Under the pieces are notes generated by a model, which searched no databases, had not been told where the DNA came from, and was given only the letters and a program-made list of their open reading frames with translations. Both the position numbers and the translations under genes were made by a program. A stretch of 64,000 nucleotides of DNA from Siphonodentalium dalli. Its lineage: Eukaryota; Mollusca; Scaphopoda; Gadilida; Siphonodentaliidae. The stretch lies in NCBI GenBank assembly GCA_032622095.1, contig CP136061.1:120974754-121038753 (forward strand), written 5' to 3'. Positions 20,490 through 32,404 of the stretch are shown here, one piece after another. Position 1 is the stretch's first letter; each line of letters starts with the position of its first letter.

Positions 20490-22390
20490 ATATATAAATA
20501 GGCTAACAAGGAAAGCGCTCTTCATTGTTTCGTGTTCTGCCGAAGAGTCGACACCCTATTATTCAGCCATACGTGGCTTGAATAAATATATATGTGGCAA
20601 AACGTCTATAAAGTAAGTATCGGTCAGATGCTCGTAGCCTGTTTATATATAACCATGGGCATATGCCAGATATAACCCTACAACAAAACGCCGCTCTTTT
20701 GACCGTGTATTTATCCATGGTGTGTGTGCCTGTGGTTGTCCGTAACCTGGTACCCGGTGTTATTGCTTTGAAGGGTAATCATGTTCGGCTGGTGTTGTTA
20801 GATTGGTAATGAGATTACCTGTTTCTATGTCGTGTTTAGTCATATTTACTGTTTGAACTTTAGCTGAAATAGACGCAGTTTTTGTACTAGAATCTGCGCA
20901 ACATGCAGGAGCACAGGAAATCGCACGTCGATTTGGTTTAAGGGTGTTTAGAAAAAGTATTTATATGGTAAATAGAGGCCAACAGAACGATATATATATA
21001 TACTATATGCGACTGCATCCAATTTGGGTTTGTTGGGATTTCGTTAGCGTAGTTTTGTGGTTATGGGAGCTCATTTTCCCCTGATTTCTGCACCATATGT
21101 GTTTTTTTTCTTAAAAATTTCTATACGATTTCAAACAGATATCACCGACAGGGGCCCGGGCTTTAGCTACCGGGTTGACCATTGCAGATATCACAGCCGG
21201 TGGTGGCTATCCCTCCCCTGACTCCTCCCCACATGCCACCCAACATAATTTAGTATCGATCATTTCTCGTCTTCAGTGAATGCAAGGTACCAAGCAGGGA
21301 CCTGTCGACAGGGGTTGTATGCAGGGGTCTTACCACCCCCAAACTGTAGTCAAACCTAATGCAACATTAATTGGAAAATTCACACCAAAATTAGGTTGAA
21401 TTTTTTCTCGTAGTTTGATATTCCAACAATTTCTTAGTGACGAATTTGTTGTTTTTAGACCAACATTTGCATAGTTCCCTTTCATGGCTGAAATGGCCAT
21501 CAGTTGGCAATTTTCAAACCTAAGGGTGAGTGTCAGGTTAAAAAATTTCCCCGAATTGGAAAGCTTGATGTCAGTCTAGATGCTAGGATTGTCAAATTTT
21601 AAATGTTCAGATTTTTAAAATGTTCTGACATCGGGCATAATGATCGGCCGACCGTGTGTTCTGTGCCCTAGCCAGTAGCCAATTAATTTAAGAAAAAATA
21701 AATCGGGGTGTATATTTGTCTGACGTAATACCACTAGATGTTAGGATTTTTTAGTATCATACTGGACCGAACCATCATTTCCATCCCCTGCATGGCCAGT
21801 GGCCACAAGACTACTGGTATGCGAGGGAACATTTGGGAAAAATCAAAGCACTGGGGTGTGTGTGCAAATTAAATAACGCAAACTTGTCAGTTTGGTGTTC
21901 AATGGGGTGGGGTGCAGTTGGAAATTCCAAGGTGGAGACTACCCCAACGAAAACCCTCTAGCCAAGTCACGAGTGCCAAATATCCCAGACTCAACCAGGG
22001 GTGCCCCTCGCGACTTAGTTTCTGCTTTCGGCATAGGCCTATTTGTTTTCTATCCGTGAATACACTGCACCGGCGGCAATATATTGACCATACTCTGAAT
22101 GAAAACGTTTCCGCGGCAATCACATGGTAACGGCGTGTTGCAAGTGACAATAATTGTGTTGTAGAAATGATACGGAAGACCGATTGTCAAAAAACGCAAC
22201 ATCAAAATACACAGGACAAGGCTTATCCATCCAAGCTATGGAGTGTGTTTCCATTGTGTATTTCTCGCATATACTCATGGTTATATAAAAACGGGCTACG
22301 AGCATCTGACCGATAGTGTTTACTGAATTTATCGACATATTGTGATCACCAGTATCGAGCAAACCGGGATTAAACAAACATTATATATAC
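20490..22390. other. No gene; diverged repeat within
   Basis: Holds the reverse relative (about 21370-21500) of the 2540-2720 repeat. Small ORFs at 21899-22150 and on the opposite strand overlap each other and show no family likeness. Otherwise featureless. Confidence 0.4.
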
Positions 22391-22511
22391 ATAGTTACCC
22401 CTTTCTTTACAAAATTGATTCTCCCGCCCAGGTATAAAAGTAGATATTGGAATGGCCTATTCATTCGGAAGGGTATTCAGGAAAACTGAATAGACAACAA
22501 TTCTTGCATTG

Positions 22512-22710
22512 ATCGACATACCGTATCCCCTTCTAAATTATATATCCATACATTGGTTGTTCAAATGAACCATTTCCGTCTCAATATGAACTTCTCATTG
22601 CTAAGTCTTCGACGGGAACACGTGATATATGTGTATATAAGTATTTCAGGTATAACGACAAGTATTGATGGTACGTAGGTTACACAAGGTGATAAATTGC
22701 TACGTACGAA
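22512..22710 (-). repeat. Inverted repeat pair, right copy
   Basis: Reverse-complement partner of 20269-20489 with scattered mismatches. Confidence 0.8.
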
Positions 22711-22794
22711 AGAAATTACAAAATTGCAGAATAATTCATAATCATTGGCCGGAAATGATAATAAGTTCAACAAACAACAAGGGAATTAACTCGT

Positions 22795-22937
22795 CAATTA
22801 ATATATAGTAAAGGGTGTAATTAATATATAGTAAAGGTGTAATTAATATATAGTAAAGGGTGTAATTAATATATAGTACAGGGTGTAATTAATATATAGT
22901 AAAGGGTGTAATTAATATATAGTAAAGGGTGTAATTT
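22795..22937. repeat. 23-bp tandem repeat
   Basis: Six copies of GTGTAATTAATATATAGTAAAGG with very few differences. There are no unique spacers, so this is not a CRISPR array. Confidence 0.95.
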
Positions 22938-23274
22938 GGGAGGAAGAGTAAAATATGTCTATCAATGCATGATTTATATTGATCAACAGGCTTTTATGGA
23001 ATCCTATTACGGCCACTTGCTAATGGCGCTTTCGGCGCACTTTTTGTCGCTTTCGGCGCTTTCGGCGCGCGCGCCGAAAGCGACAAAATGTGCGCCATTA
23101 TCGTTGTTTCGGCGCGCGCCGAAAGCGCCGAAAGCGACAAAAAGTGCGCCATTAGCGCATTCGGCGCGGTGCGCCATTAGCGCATTCGGCGCGGTGCGAC
23201 ATTAGCGTGGTGCGCCGAAAGCGACAAAATATGCGCCATTAGCGCATGTACAATTAAGTATGTGATCACCCCAG

Positions 23275-23633
23275 CAGGGGTGCCGGAAGAGGGGGCCAGA
23301 GGGGGCAGCTGATCCCATGCCCTTGACCAAGGGGACAGGACTTGCCCTTTTTCTGGAGACAGAAAATGCTGTGTTTAACCTCGTGTTTTTATAGAAAATG
23401 TGACTTTTTTGGTCCAAATACCACCAATTTCACAAGGAATATTAATTTTTTGTCAATTTTATCAAAAAACGGCCATAAAAACCGACAAATACCTTTAAAA
23501 TAGGGATTTTTGCCACAATGAATTTATGGTTGTTTTTCCGAGTTTGCGGAGAAAATGCCCTTTTTTTGCAGAAAAGGGCCCTTTTTGTATGCTCTGCCCC
23601 CCCCCCTGCCCTTGGATGCTTCCGGCGCCCCTG
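23275..23633. mobile_element. hAT-like MITE, CAGGGGYGCCGGAAG ends
   Basis: Inverted ends CAGGGGTGCCGGAAG and CAGGGGCGCCGGAAG. Flanked by the 8-bp duplication CACCCCAG (23267-23274) and CACCTCAG (23634-23641), one mismatch. No transposase. An 8-bp duplication with CAGGG ends is typical of hAT elements. Confidence 0.85.
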
Positions 23634-23809
23634 CACCTCAGTGCAGATCGGACATGGCCATATGTACAATGTATAGGCCTATGTATCAATTTTAAAAGGG
23701 AGGGGCTGAATTTTGCTGCAGATAGACCTCTAAATGCTATAATTTGTCATTATTCAGATTTAAAATTATTGTGCCGCGTGGTCCTGGTCCCTCCTTTGTG
23801 GGCAGTTAA

Positions 23810-24083
23810 AGGTACTCAATCCGATCAGACGGTCCTAAGTTACTGGACAATTTGCGGATGAAGATGGATAACTCTAAAATCTAGTGGTACTTTAGTAATA
23901 ATACGGACATATTTTGTTGAACAAATAAAAAGTTTTGAGAAAATTGATACCATACATGTAGTTGGTAGTGGTTATCGTTATTTTGTAGAAATGCATAGAT
24001 TGTGATAATTTACGTGTATTTTGAAGAAATATTGTTGTATCTTGGTGGTATGCATGGGGACCGTCTGATCTGATTAAGTACAT
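23810..24083. mobile_element. TTAA MITE family B, copy 3
   Basis: The left end AGGTACTCAATCC follows TTAA (23806-23809). The right end is inverted (GACCGTCTGATC..GATTAAGTAC) and followed by TTGA, one change from TTAA. The internal GAAGATGGATAACTCTAAAA is shared with copies 1 and 2. Confidence 0.85.
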
Positions 24084-24267
24084 TTGAAAGCTGATCATTT
24101 ATTTTTAAATCTAGGCCTGCATTTGCCTGGAGTGAAATTGACAAACATTTTATTAGGGCTGTACCCCGAGGTGACAGTTCTGAAAATATCGACCTGCAGA
24201 AAGTTTGGCAATTGGTTTTACGTGAATTTGCGATTTTTGTCCTGGTTTAAGTGGGGTCCATTTGGAC

Positions 24268-24355
24268 ATTCCACGGTGATCTCCGATTCTGTCCGACAAG
24301 GTGGTCTCCGATTCTGCCCGACAGGGTGGTCTCCGACTCTGTTTCACGAGATTTC
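24268..24355. repeat. Short tandem repeat of about 26 bp
   Basis: Three copies of GGTGGTCTCCGATTCTG plus a CCGACA tail, the first and last diverged. It gives repeats of SETTLS on the minus strand by chance. Confidence 0.8.
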
Positions 24356-25390
24356 ATGGCGATGGTTCTCCTGGCGCAGGACGAATTTACAGAGAAGGTA
24401 TCCATATCCCGTTCCGGACTTTTATCAAATTGTTCTCCCCATTTCATTGGGAGACTGATAAATTGTACTTTTAATATTTCAGAGTGTGATATTGATGTTC
24501 TCACTTGTTTCGCCAAAAAGATCCAGCCTGCATTTACCTGATTTTACTAGACTTTCTTTTTACTACCATTATTTTATATACCCAATAATGGGTGCTCCTC
24601 ACCTAAAGGAGGGAATTCCACAACAAGCAAGCAAGCATCTTGACTGTATTAGTAACAACACAGGAACCGTTGCTGAGTTACCATCGTAAGATTGGGAACT
24701 ATATATCTGTATATAAGTGCCTTTATTATTAAAATTTTGTTTGAAATTAATTGCAATATTTGTACATGTTGATATTTCACTAATGCAGGTATTGGCAATA
24801 TCTGGGATTGAATAGGACACGTGTTTTTGTGTGTGCTGTCTTTTGTACAGTGCCATCCTCCTTCCCCAAGCCCACCCACCCTCAGTTTATCATTTCTTAT
24901 ACGTTTTGTGAAGTTGTGGTGTAAATCTTAAAATGCCGGTTATTTCGTAAAAGTAATATTTAACGAAATAACGGGCATCTTCGAGTTATTTCTCACTTCA
25001 AAACATAAACATTGTATCTAATCCCATACCATGCCCGTTAATCACTCTAGTCATTCTTTTATCTCCCTGTGGGCAGTAAATCCCAGATGTGGGTGTCAGT
25101 AAACTAAATCACACATCGGGCTATAACAGTCACAGTTTTCCATACCAGGGGTAGTCTAATTAAAAGTAGTCAATTTATAAGTTATTCATGTAACGACCAA
25201 TGCCGTGACACTGACAGTAGTTCAGATAAAATTCAGATAGAATTTTGTGAGAAAAATACAATCTTTATTGGTCGAGTGCATTATGAATTTTCGGGTAAAT
25301 TTAAGTTTCATTCAGCAAAACATTCAGTTCACTGCAAACATTTCTCAATTTTTTTTTTTAAATTATGGAACAATCTAATATTATAAGTTA
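24356..25390. other. No feature recognised
   Basis: Interior of the 3-kb unit without further repeats that I can identify. Small ORFs only. Confidence 0.35.
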
Positions 25391-25530
25391 TAGGTTACTT
25401 ATTGGTTGGATATGGTGTAATGTGATGCCAAGTGAGATAAATATTAGCCGAGGCCATAGGCCTAGCCTAATATTGATTTCGATGAGCCTCACGTGACACC
25501 ATATCCGACCACTAAGCGTCCCGTAACGTA
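25391..25530. mobile_element. Foldback MITE
   Basis: The left arm reads GGTTACTTATTGGTTGGATATGG and the right arm reads back GGACGCTTAGTGGTCGGATATGG (split here: GGTCGGATATGGTGT). The arms meet at the loop GAGGCCATAGGCCTAG, itself a palindrome. About 140 bp, imperfect stem. Confidence 0.75.
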
Positions 25531-26010
25531 TTTATTATGTCAGTGGACAAAATCCAGCATATCCCTTTAATTAATCGTTGCTGTAATGTATTGTAATTTG
25601 GTAAGATAAATGTGTCGTCTATGGCCATTAACTTATGTAACGTAACAGTGACGCGTCATGGGTGTTGAACGTCAACACACTGAGTCAATGGCTAATTACC
25701 AGAAGTAGGACTACTTGTTGAGTTTGATAGTTAATTTATGAGTCAAAAAGTGCGCCGTAACGGCGCATATTTTGTCGCTTTCGGCGCTTTCGGCGCGCGC
25801 CGAAATAACGCTAATGGCGCACATTTTGTCGCTTTCGGCGCACCGCGCCGAAAGCGCCGAAAGCGCCGAAAGCGACAAATAGTGCGCCGTTACGGCGCAC
25901 TTTTTGTCGCTTTCGGCGCGTTACTAATGGCGCACTAACGACATCTTTCGGTCATATTCGGTTTTTTAAAGCGCCATTAGCAAGTGGCCGTAATAGGATT
26001 CCATAGGCTT

Positions 26011-27754
26011 TGTATACTCTAAACTAATATCTCTAATGTTATAGCAATTTTCCAGCTGTTTTAGTGTTTCGCATAGACGTGAGACCAGCGCTCATTATGT
26101 TTACCATATTAAGAATAAACTATCAACTAACATTGTTATAGCACACCTCTATTGTTACAACCGTGCCATGGAACCCAGAAGTTCTAAGTAGCAACAGTTG
26201 TGCCCAAACCGATTTGTAAACTTTGCAAAATCATTTGGCAATGAAATGTGTTTCAACTCGACACAATACTAATTTTACTTTCTGAGCTGGCTGCGGGCAG
26301 GGAAGTCGAGACAAGTTGACAACTAGATAAACCTAACCACGACAGATATTTATAAACAAATGAGTATTATAAGCATGCTCAATAATTACCTTCACAATTC
26401 ACAATGGCCTTATGTGTGTCTAATATCTAGCGAAGTTACTAAAGATACTTTCTATCCCATTGTCCAGGTAGTGTTAATTAGGTATCACGCATGTATGAGT
26501 ATACCCGTGTTTATTCCAGACGAAATTGGACAGTTATTGATTAAATTCGGTAAATTATCATGTTCCTAGATTGTGATATGAGTAGGTAATGTCATGGTGA
26601 TAATCGTTTACTCGAAATAGTCACTCGTCAAAGACTCGTGGATATTTCTCGTATACGATTCTCATGATATAACATACACGTATTGTTCCTTTTTGAAGAA
26701 CATTGCTCTATACCACTGAAAAAAAAGTGTAGGAACTGTACTCTTAAAGAGTAAAGTTTGATCCAATCCGTATGAGTGTAGAACAGGAATATCACCAAGA
26801 CAACCAGATGGTATTGAATTGCAGGATTGTTTCTATGAAATAGTTCTATGAGTATCGGTCGTTCGGATTTAAACTTTTCCTCTCGTTGCTGTGGTTATTT
26901 CAAATAATGACAACACATGTTGTGTAATGTTCGATTTAACACAAGTGTTCATATGTCGTGTTAAATGTTTGGTCTTGGGACATTTTCCATATCTATAATT
27001 TAACTTCATGTTATTTGACTTAAACTAGAATAGTTCATGCCACTGACGTCAAATACCTGCATGCTGCTGCGAATCTGTAGTGCATGGTTGGGAAACAACT
27101 AGTACTTTTCTACACATATGAGGATTGGATCAATATTTACTTTTAAGAGTAGAATTTCCGTCTAAATTATGAATAAGTCATTCTGATGGATCCAATCGCC
27201 AATCCGTATAAGAGCATTTAATGTTTTACCGACGTATGGTCGTTACTTCTATGCTTTGAATAAGCCTAAAATAATTGTGAGGTATTTGTGGACATATCAT
27301 ATATGTCCGGAACCGGAGCGGATAACAAAAATGAGCATATGTTCCGGCTTCATACGCCTTATGGCTTTAAAGTGATGGCACATCGTAGCGGCTGTATGGG
27401 TATGTGTATGCTCTTATATTTTGCAAATCGAACCATTTTTCGAACGCTATATATAAATATAACTATAGCTGACCGAAACGCATTCAATCAGTTCTGCAGT
27501 AAGATAGTTTTGGCATATAAGCGGGAGAACTCTGTGGTATACTTTCATTTGAAAATTTTATTTTACTGAAAAGAGTAAGCATATTCATAAATGATCTCCA
27601 ATATTGCTATCGCAATAGATTTCATATCGCATTAGCTGAACCAGGCTCCCTTCGGGCTTTATTCTGCGTCGGAATGGCATGTGGTCCCTGATACGCGAAC
27701 ATGACAGACGATCCTACTCTTTAGCACATATATATATAATATTTATTATGCTAT
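26011..27754. other. No feature recognised
   Basis: Unique-looking DNA with small ORFs only (for example 27288-27569), none family-like. Confidence 0.35.
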
Positions 27755-27945
27755 ACTTCAATATATCTTCGTGCAAATATGTTCATATTGGAACATACTC
27801 ATTGAGATTGGTTCATATTGGACTTATTTGATTCTGAAATAAGCCCATAGTGGACTTATGCCCGTTATTATGTTGGATGGCGCGCCATACTGGAAACACA
27901 TAATATAAAGAGGGTACATCTGATCTGAAAATAAGATAATATTGA
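27755..27945 (+). repeat. Dispersed repeat R1, diverged partial copy
   Basis: Shares TATCTTCGTGCAAATATG, TTGATTCTGAAATAAGC, GGACTTATG and ATGGCGCG in the R1 order. The 3' half is missing. Confidence 0.65.
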
Positions 27946-27954
27946 CATATTTTG

Positions 27955-27956
<2 letters not shown>

Positions 27957-28014
<58 letters not shown>
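27957..28014. repeat. (TA)n microsatellite
   Basis: TA run of about 55 bases. Confidence 0.95.
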
Positions 28015-28017
<3 letters not shown>

Positions 28018-28700
28018 CGCGGAAGCCACATTAGGGAGACATTTGTGTGTAAATAACCCACATTAGGGCGACTTTTACATTAGGGCGACTTTTTGTGTGT
28101 CCCCCTAATGTTTAGCGTGTTTTTTAAGTGAATTTAACATGCAAATTTATATATTTTTCCTGTCATGTGTGATCTCTGTGACACTATTATTCACCAACTG
28201 TCGATAGTTTTTGCGCGGAATGAATATTTTAATAGATATATGCAATTAAATTATCGGTAGTGTATATCTGACAGTGTTACAGACCGACATTAGGGGGACC
28301 TGGTTTTATTGTGATAAATACTGTTAATTTGGGAATATGTTTGCATGACGAAGACTGATTATGGGTTATATCTTATAATTAAAACCGCTTACTCAATATC
28401 AACTTGTAAAATTCAAAATCCTGAGATATTTTTCGATTTACGTATTTTGCGGTGATATTTTCTACGACACAGGAGATATAGAATTACATCTGAATAAACC
28501 ATGCATTAAGTAGACAACCACATTGGTCAGTTACTAATAAGGTTTGATATATGGGTAATTTGGCCCGGAAAATATTATTAGATAGGTCCCATTGACATTA
28601 GATGTCCTAAAGGGGCAATAACAACGCATTTAACTAACTAATTGATTATAGACCAAAAATGGTTGCAATCTGGTCGGTGTAAGTTTAAACACGGGGATGA
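28015..28700. repeat. Short CATTAGGG motifs, otherwise unique
   Basis: ACATTAGGG followed by AGAC, CGAC or GGAC occurs at about 28032, 28060, 28079 and 28285, and inverted at about 28101. The same motif lies in each satellite monomer as GACATTAGGGAGAC. The relation may be by descent or chance. Confidence 0.4.
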
Positions 28701-28714
28701 CCCATATAGTGTGG

Positions 28715-29580
28715 TATAGATGCCGTTGACCTCAGACGCCTTTAAGGGTCAAATTTGAACAATAAAGAGCGTTCTTTATAAGTTTAAAGTATTTGTAGGA
28801 AAATTGGTACAAATGAACCACCCAACTTGATGAATGTCACGCGATAGGCATCTTCGACCCAAGATGACTTACATGGGTATATAATCAATAAAGAGCGTTT
28901 GTCATCATTCCAGAAGATATGTGAGAAAATTGGTGACAAAAGTCGAATGACGCAGGGCATGTCAAGGGAATGGGTTTGTTGACCTCAAATTATTTAAAGA
29001 TGCACTAATAATAAGAAATTAAAAGATAAATGTAACTTTATCCGGATGCCGCTGATCTCAGACGATTTTAATGGACAAATGTGAGCAATAAAGAGCGTTA
29101 GTTATAGGCTCAAAGTATATGTAGGGAAACTGGTACAGATGAATCACCAGACCAGGTGGTTGTCACGCGATAGGCGTCTTTGACCTCAGATGACTTACAT
29201 GGTCATATAATCAATAAAGAGCGTTTATTTTCATTCCTGAAGATGAGTGGGGTAAATTTGTGACAAAACTGGAATGACGCAGGGCGTGTCAAAGGATTGG
29301 GTGTGTTGACCTCACACGATTTAAAGATGCACTAATAATTAGCAATTAAAAGAAAAAATTTAACTCTATCCGGATGCCGTTGATCTAGGCGTCTTTGACC
29401 TCAGATGATTTCATTGATATACAATCATTAAAGAGCGTTTATTATTATTTCATGGAGATATGTGGAGAAATTGATGCAAAAAAGTGACATGACGCAGGGA
29501 ATGTCACGGGATTGGTTTTGTTTACCTATAATGGTTTTGAAGAGGCACTAATAATCAGCAATTAAGAGATAGTTTAACTT
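28715..29580. repeat. About 325-bp tandem repeat, nearly three units
   Basis: Units start near GATGCCGTTGACCTCAG (28719), GATGCCGCTGATCTCAG (29044) and GATGCCGTTGATCT (29372, with an internal deletion). Each has AATAAAGAGCGTT twice, GTCACGCGATAGGC, and GACGCAGGG. Copies are diverged by many substitutions, so the duplication is old. Non-coding. Confidence 0.85.
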
Positions 29581-31900
29581 TGGCTTCGAACAGCTGGGTT
29601 CTGTTAAATTACAAGAACCGGGGAGGGCTAAATTTGCATTCGTTATGGTGATTGATACATGACGGTACACATGCGTGGTGGGCTACATACTGTGAGCGTA
29701 TCCATCAAATCAGTCATGAATGGGGTCGACCGATGACACGTCATAGACGTTACGCATTCCAAAAAACGCTTAGCCTACATTTCGGCTAGATAAGTTAAAA
29801 CTTCAATGACTGTTCACTATAGCAAGTCAACATGATTGGGAGAGGGGTATTGTTAGAATGGATGCGCCACGGTATATTCTAGAAGTCAAGATGTGTCAAC
29901 CACAGTATACAAGGCCCGTGGTGTTTTCAAAACCACGCGTGGCCAACATTTTAACACGAAAAAAACACGGAAAAATCGCACGTGGTCTTAGCGTCAATGA
30001 ATACAGAATTGTCAGATAAAATCTTTTATAATAAAAAACAATTTCATATATTGAATTATATATATATATCATATTTGTTTATCTGTGTCTATGGCCTTTA
30101 TATCCATGTCATGTTTTGTTGTCGCATTTTATTTTAGTTGGCATTACTATTTTCTTGTGTTTGTTCATATTACATGTACGAAAATGGTTTCGGTAGTTTG
30201 TGCGGCGATATCGTGTTCTAACAAATGGGTGAAAAATTGGATATAACATTAAAAAAATTCATAAGTTAAAGACATATTATGCATTTGTTCGGACGCGTGA
30301 AACTGATTAGTTAGTATGCATGCGCTATGCCACGAGGGGATGTATGAATTCTACTAACATTGCCGAAAATCTCAAACAAATCGACCGTACCACTTCATAG
30401 AAAACATCGTCTGAACTACTATATTATACGCTCAATTGTAAATATTTACTTCCCGATTCGGGACGCAACTATCGGCGGTAAATTAACACAAATGATTTCG
30501 CCATCGGGGGGTCACTGTATTTAATGCATATATATATAAGAATTACGGTGTGTTCTGTCAATTTGGATATAATATTTGTAAAAATAACTACTTTCAGCAA
30601 GATATTCTCCATTTCTATTTCATCACCCTACCGGAGTGTTTCAGATCACTTTAAAATATCGAATTTAATGTCCAAAACGTAACTAAAGTTTTAAATTTAA
30701 ATTAATTTGTTTTGAAAACTGGGATCAAAATTTATATAAATAAAATTTAGTTTTTCCAAATTTAATTTAAAATGCTCATTTTCAACAATTAATAAAATTT
30801 TCAAGAATTGTTAGTATCAAAGTAATTTCATATATATGCACATATGCATATTTTATAGCACACACAATATAACATATTTTTATGAGTAATCGCGGTATAT
30901 TGGTATCTTTACTTTCTTTGGGCCAATTTTTACAATCGACGGGTTGAATTTCGATAAAATTTCCGTTAAATAAAATGATGCTGCCAATCGCACAAAGGAA
31001 TCACCACGAGAATACCACGCAGCCAAGAACGATTATCGACGATTAACACGCATTAAGTAAAGTAATTGCCATGAAAATATAGCAGATAGACTGGGATCGA
31101 CTACAGAATGGTAACTGTAGCAGTCGTGGCCAGTCCCAAATATGTAAGTAGAATGACTGCTATCTTCTGAGAAGAACCCATCGTACATGTATATCCCTGG
31201 AATTTTCTTCCTAATGTATGGACAAATTAATTCCATATCCGGTATCGGTATCTCTTTGATTTCACCTCATCGCGCAAGAGGTAATAAATCAGCCAGTGCA
31301 CAGATGCCACGAACTTGTCGATGCGGCCTCGTTTGTTGTAACTCGATATAAGGTTATCAATTAGCCTGATAGAAATGTATCCTGTGTGTGTTCCAATATT
31401 GATGTCCAGCTTTATATGTATGAATAGTTTCGTAAATTCCAATCTAAAATGCAATTGTACTTGAATTGTGCCAATAGAGACCGATGGTGCTTGTATTTAA
31501 ACAATTATTGTGTAGTTTTGTGTACGGAAGTACACCAGAGCCGGTAGTAAGATTATATATATGATTGTACTGATTTGTGTAACCAGTCAGATTTGGCTCC
31601 CATTACTCCCAAGTGTCAGAAGCTGTTAATGAATAAAATTATCTTGGAATTCAGTTTAGTAATACTGGTAAATTCATACATGGTTCACAGCATGAGACGT
31701 TTCCGTTGCGCGCGAAGCCACCTCGCGCGATTTAAATGGGACGGACTGGCCTCATTTCGGTTTAGGGAAGAGTTTAACACACCAGATGGTCTGGGCAATT
31801 TGCGAAAAATACTTGAAGATTAAGAAAGCTCCTCAAAAGTGCGGGTCCGTGAAGTTGGATCGAAGTTAGAAGTTCGAAATTCGGTGGAGATTCGCGTGAA
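29581..31900. other. No feature recognised
   Basis: AT-rich DNA. Contains a short palindrome, CGTGGTGTTTTCAAAACCACG-like, at about 29918-29940, and ORFs at 31033-31236 and 31227-31454 (minus) that match no family. Confidence 0.35.
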
Positions 31901-32404
31901 GTTAGATTGAAGTTCGAAGTTCGAAATTCGGTGGAGATTCGACCCCCACTTTTGTTTGCCTCAAATGCATTGTTGTGTTCCAATTCGTGTTCCCCTGCTC
32001 GAATTTTGGGTCAAAAGTTATTTTTTTCAATTTTTCTGAGATACTGCTGGACTTGGAAAATTTAGCCACGGCGCTGGACTTAGAAAATTTCGCCTTCAAT
32101 ATTAAGGTGCCGAAGGGAAGTGGCATTATTTATGGCTGGATTGAGCTGAAATTTGGTATGTTTGATACTTTCCATAAGAGAATCAAGCAAACTAACGCTC
32201 AGCTTCGAGAAATTACTCGATCTATAGGTTTGAATTTCAATCTGGGCGAATTTCGATCTGGATTGAACTTCGAAATTCAGATTGAAATTCGACCCCCACT
32301 TTTGTTTGCCTTAAATGCATTGTTGTGTTCCAATTCGTGCTCCCCTGCTCGAATTTTGGGTCAAAAGAGATTTTTTTTCACTTTTTCTGAGATACTGCTG
32401 GACT

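Larger units (their letters stand above)
22989..26010. mobile_element. About 3-kb unit bounded by inverted GGCGC-rich blocks
   Basis: The left block (22989-23250) starts GGCTTTTATGGAATCC, then TATTACGGCCACTTGC. The right block (25741-26010) is its inverse. Both consist of alternating, mutually inverted GTCGCTTTCGGCGC and GTGCGCCATTAGCGC modules. It may be one large element or two elements facing each other. The interior holds a hAT-like MITE (23275-23633), a TTAA MITE (23810-24083) and a foldback (25391-25530). ORFs across the blocks (22936-23205, 25738-25938) are translations of the modules. Confidence 0.65.

Noticed and set aside
22795-22937. Possible CRISPR-like array
   Set aside because: The 23-bp units are head to tail with no unique spacers, and the setting is eukaryotic.
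31101-31181. Minus-strand MGSSQKIAVILLTYLGLA signal-peptide-like frame
   Set aside because: It ends at a stop after 26 codons and I found no consensus splice donor within it.
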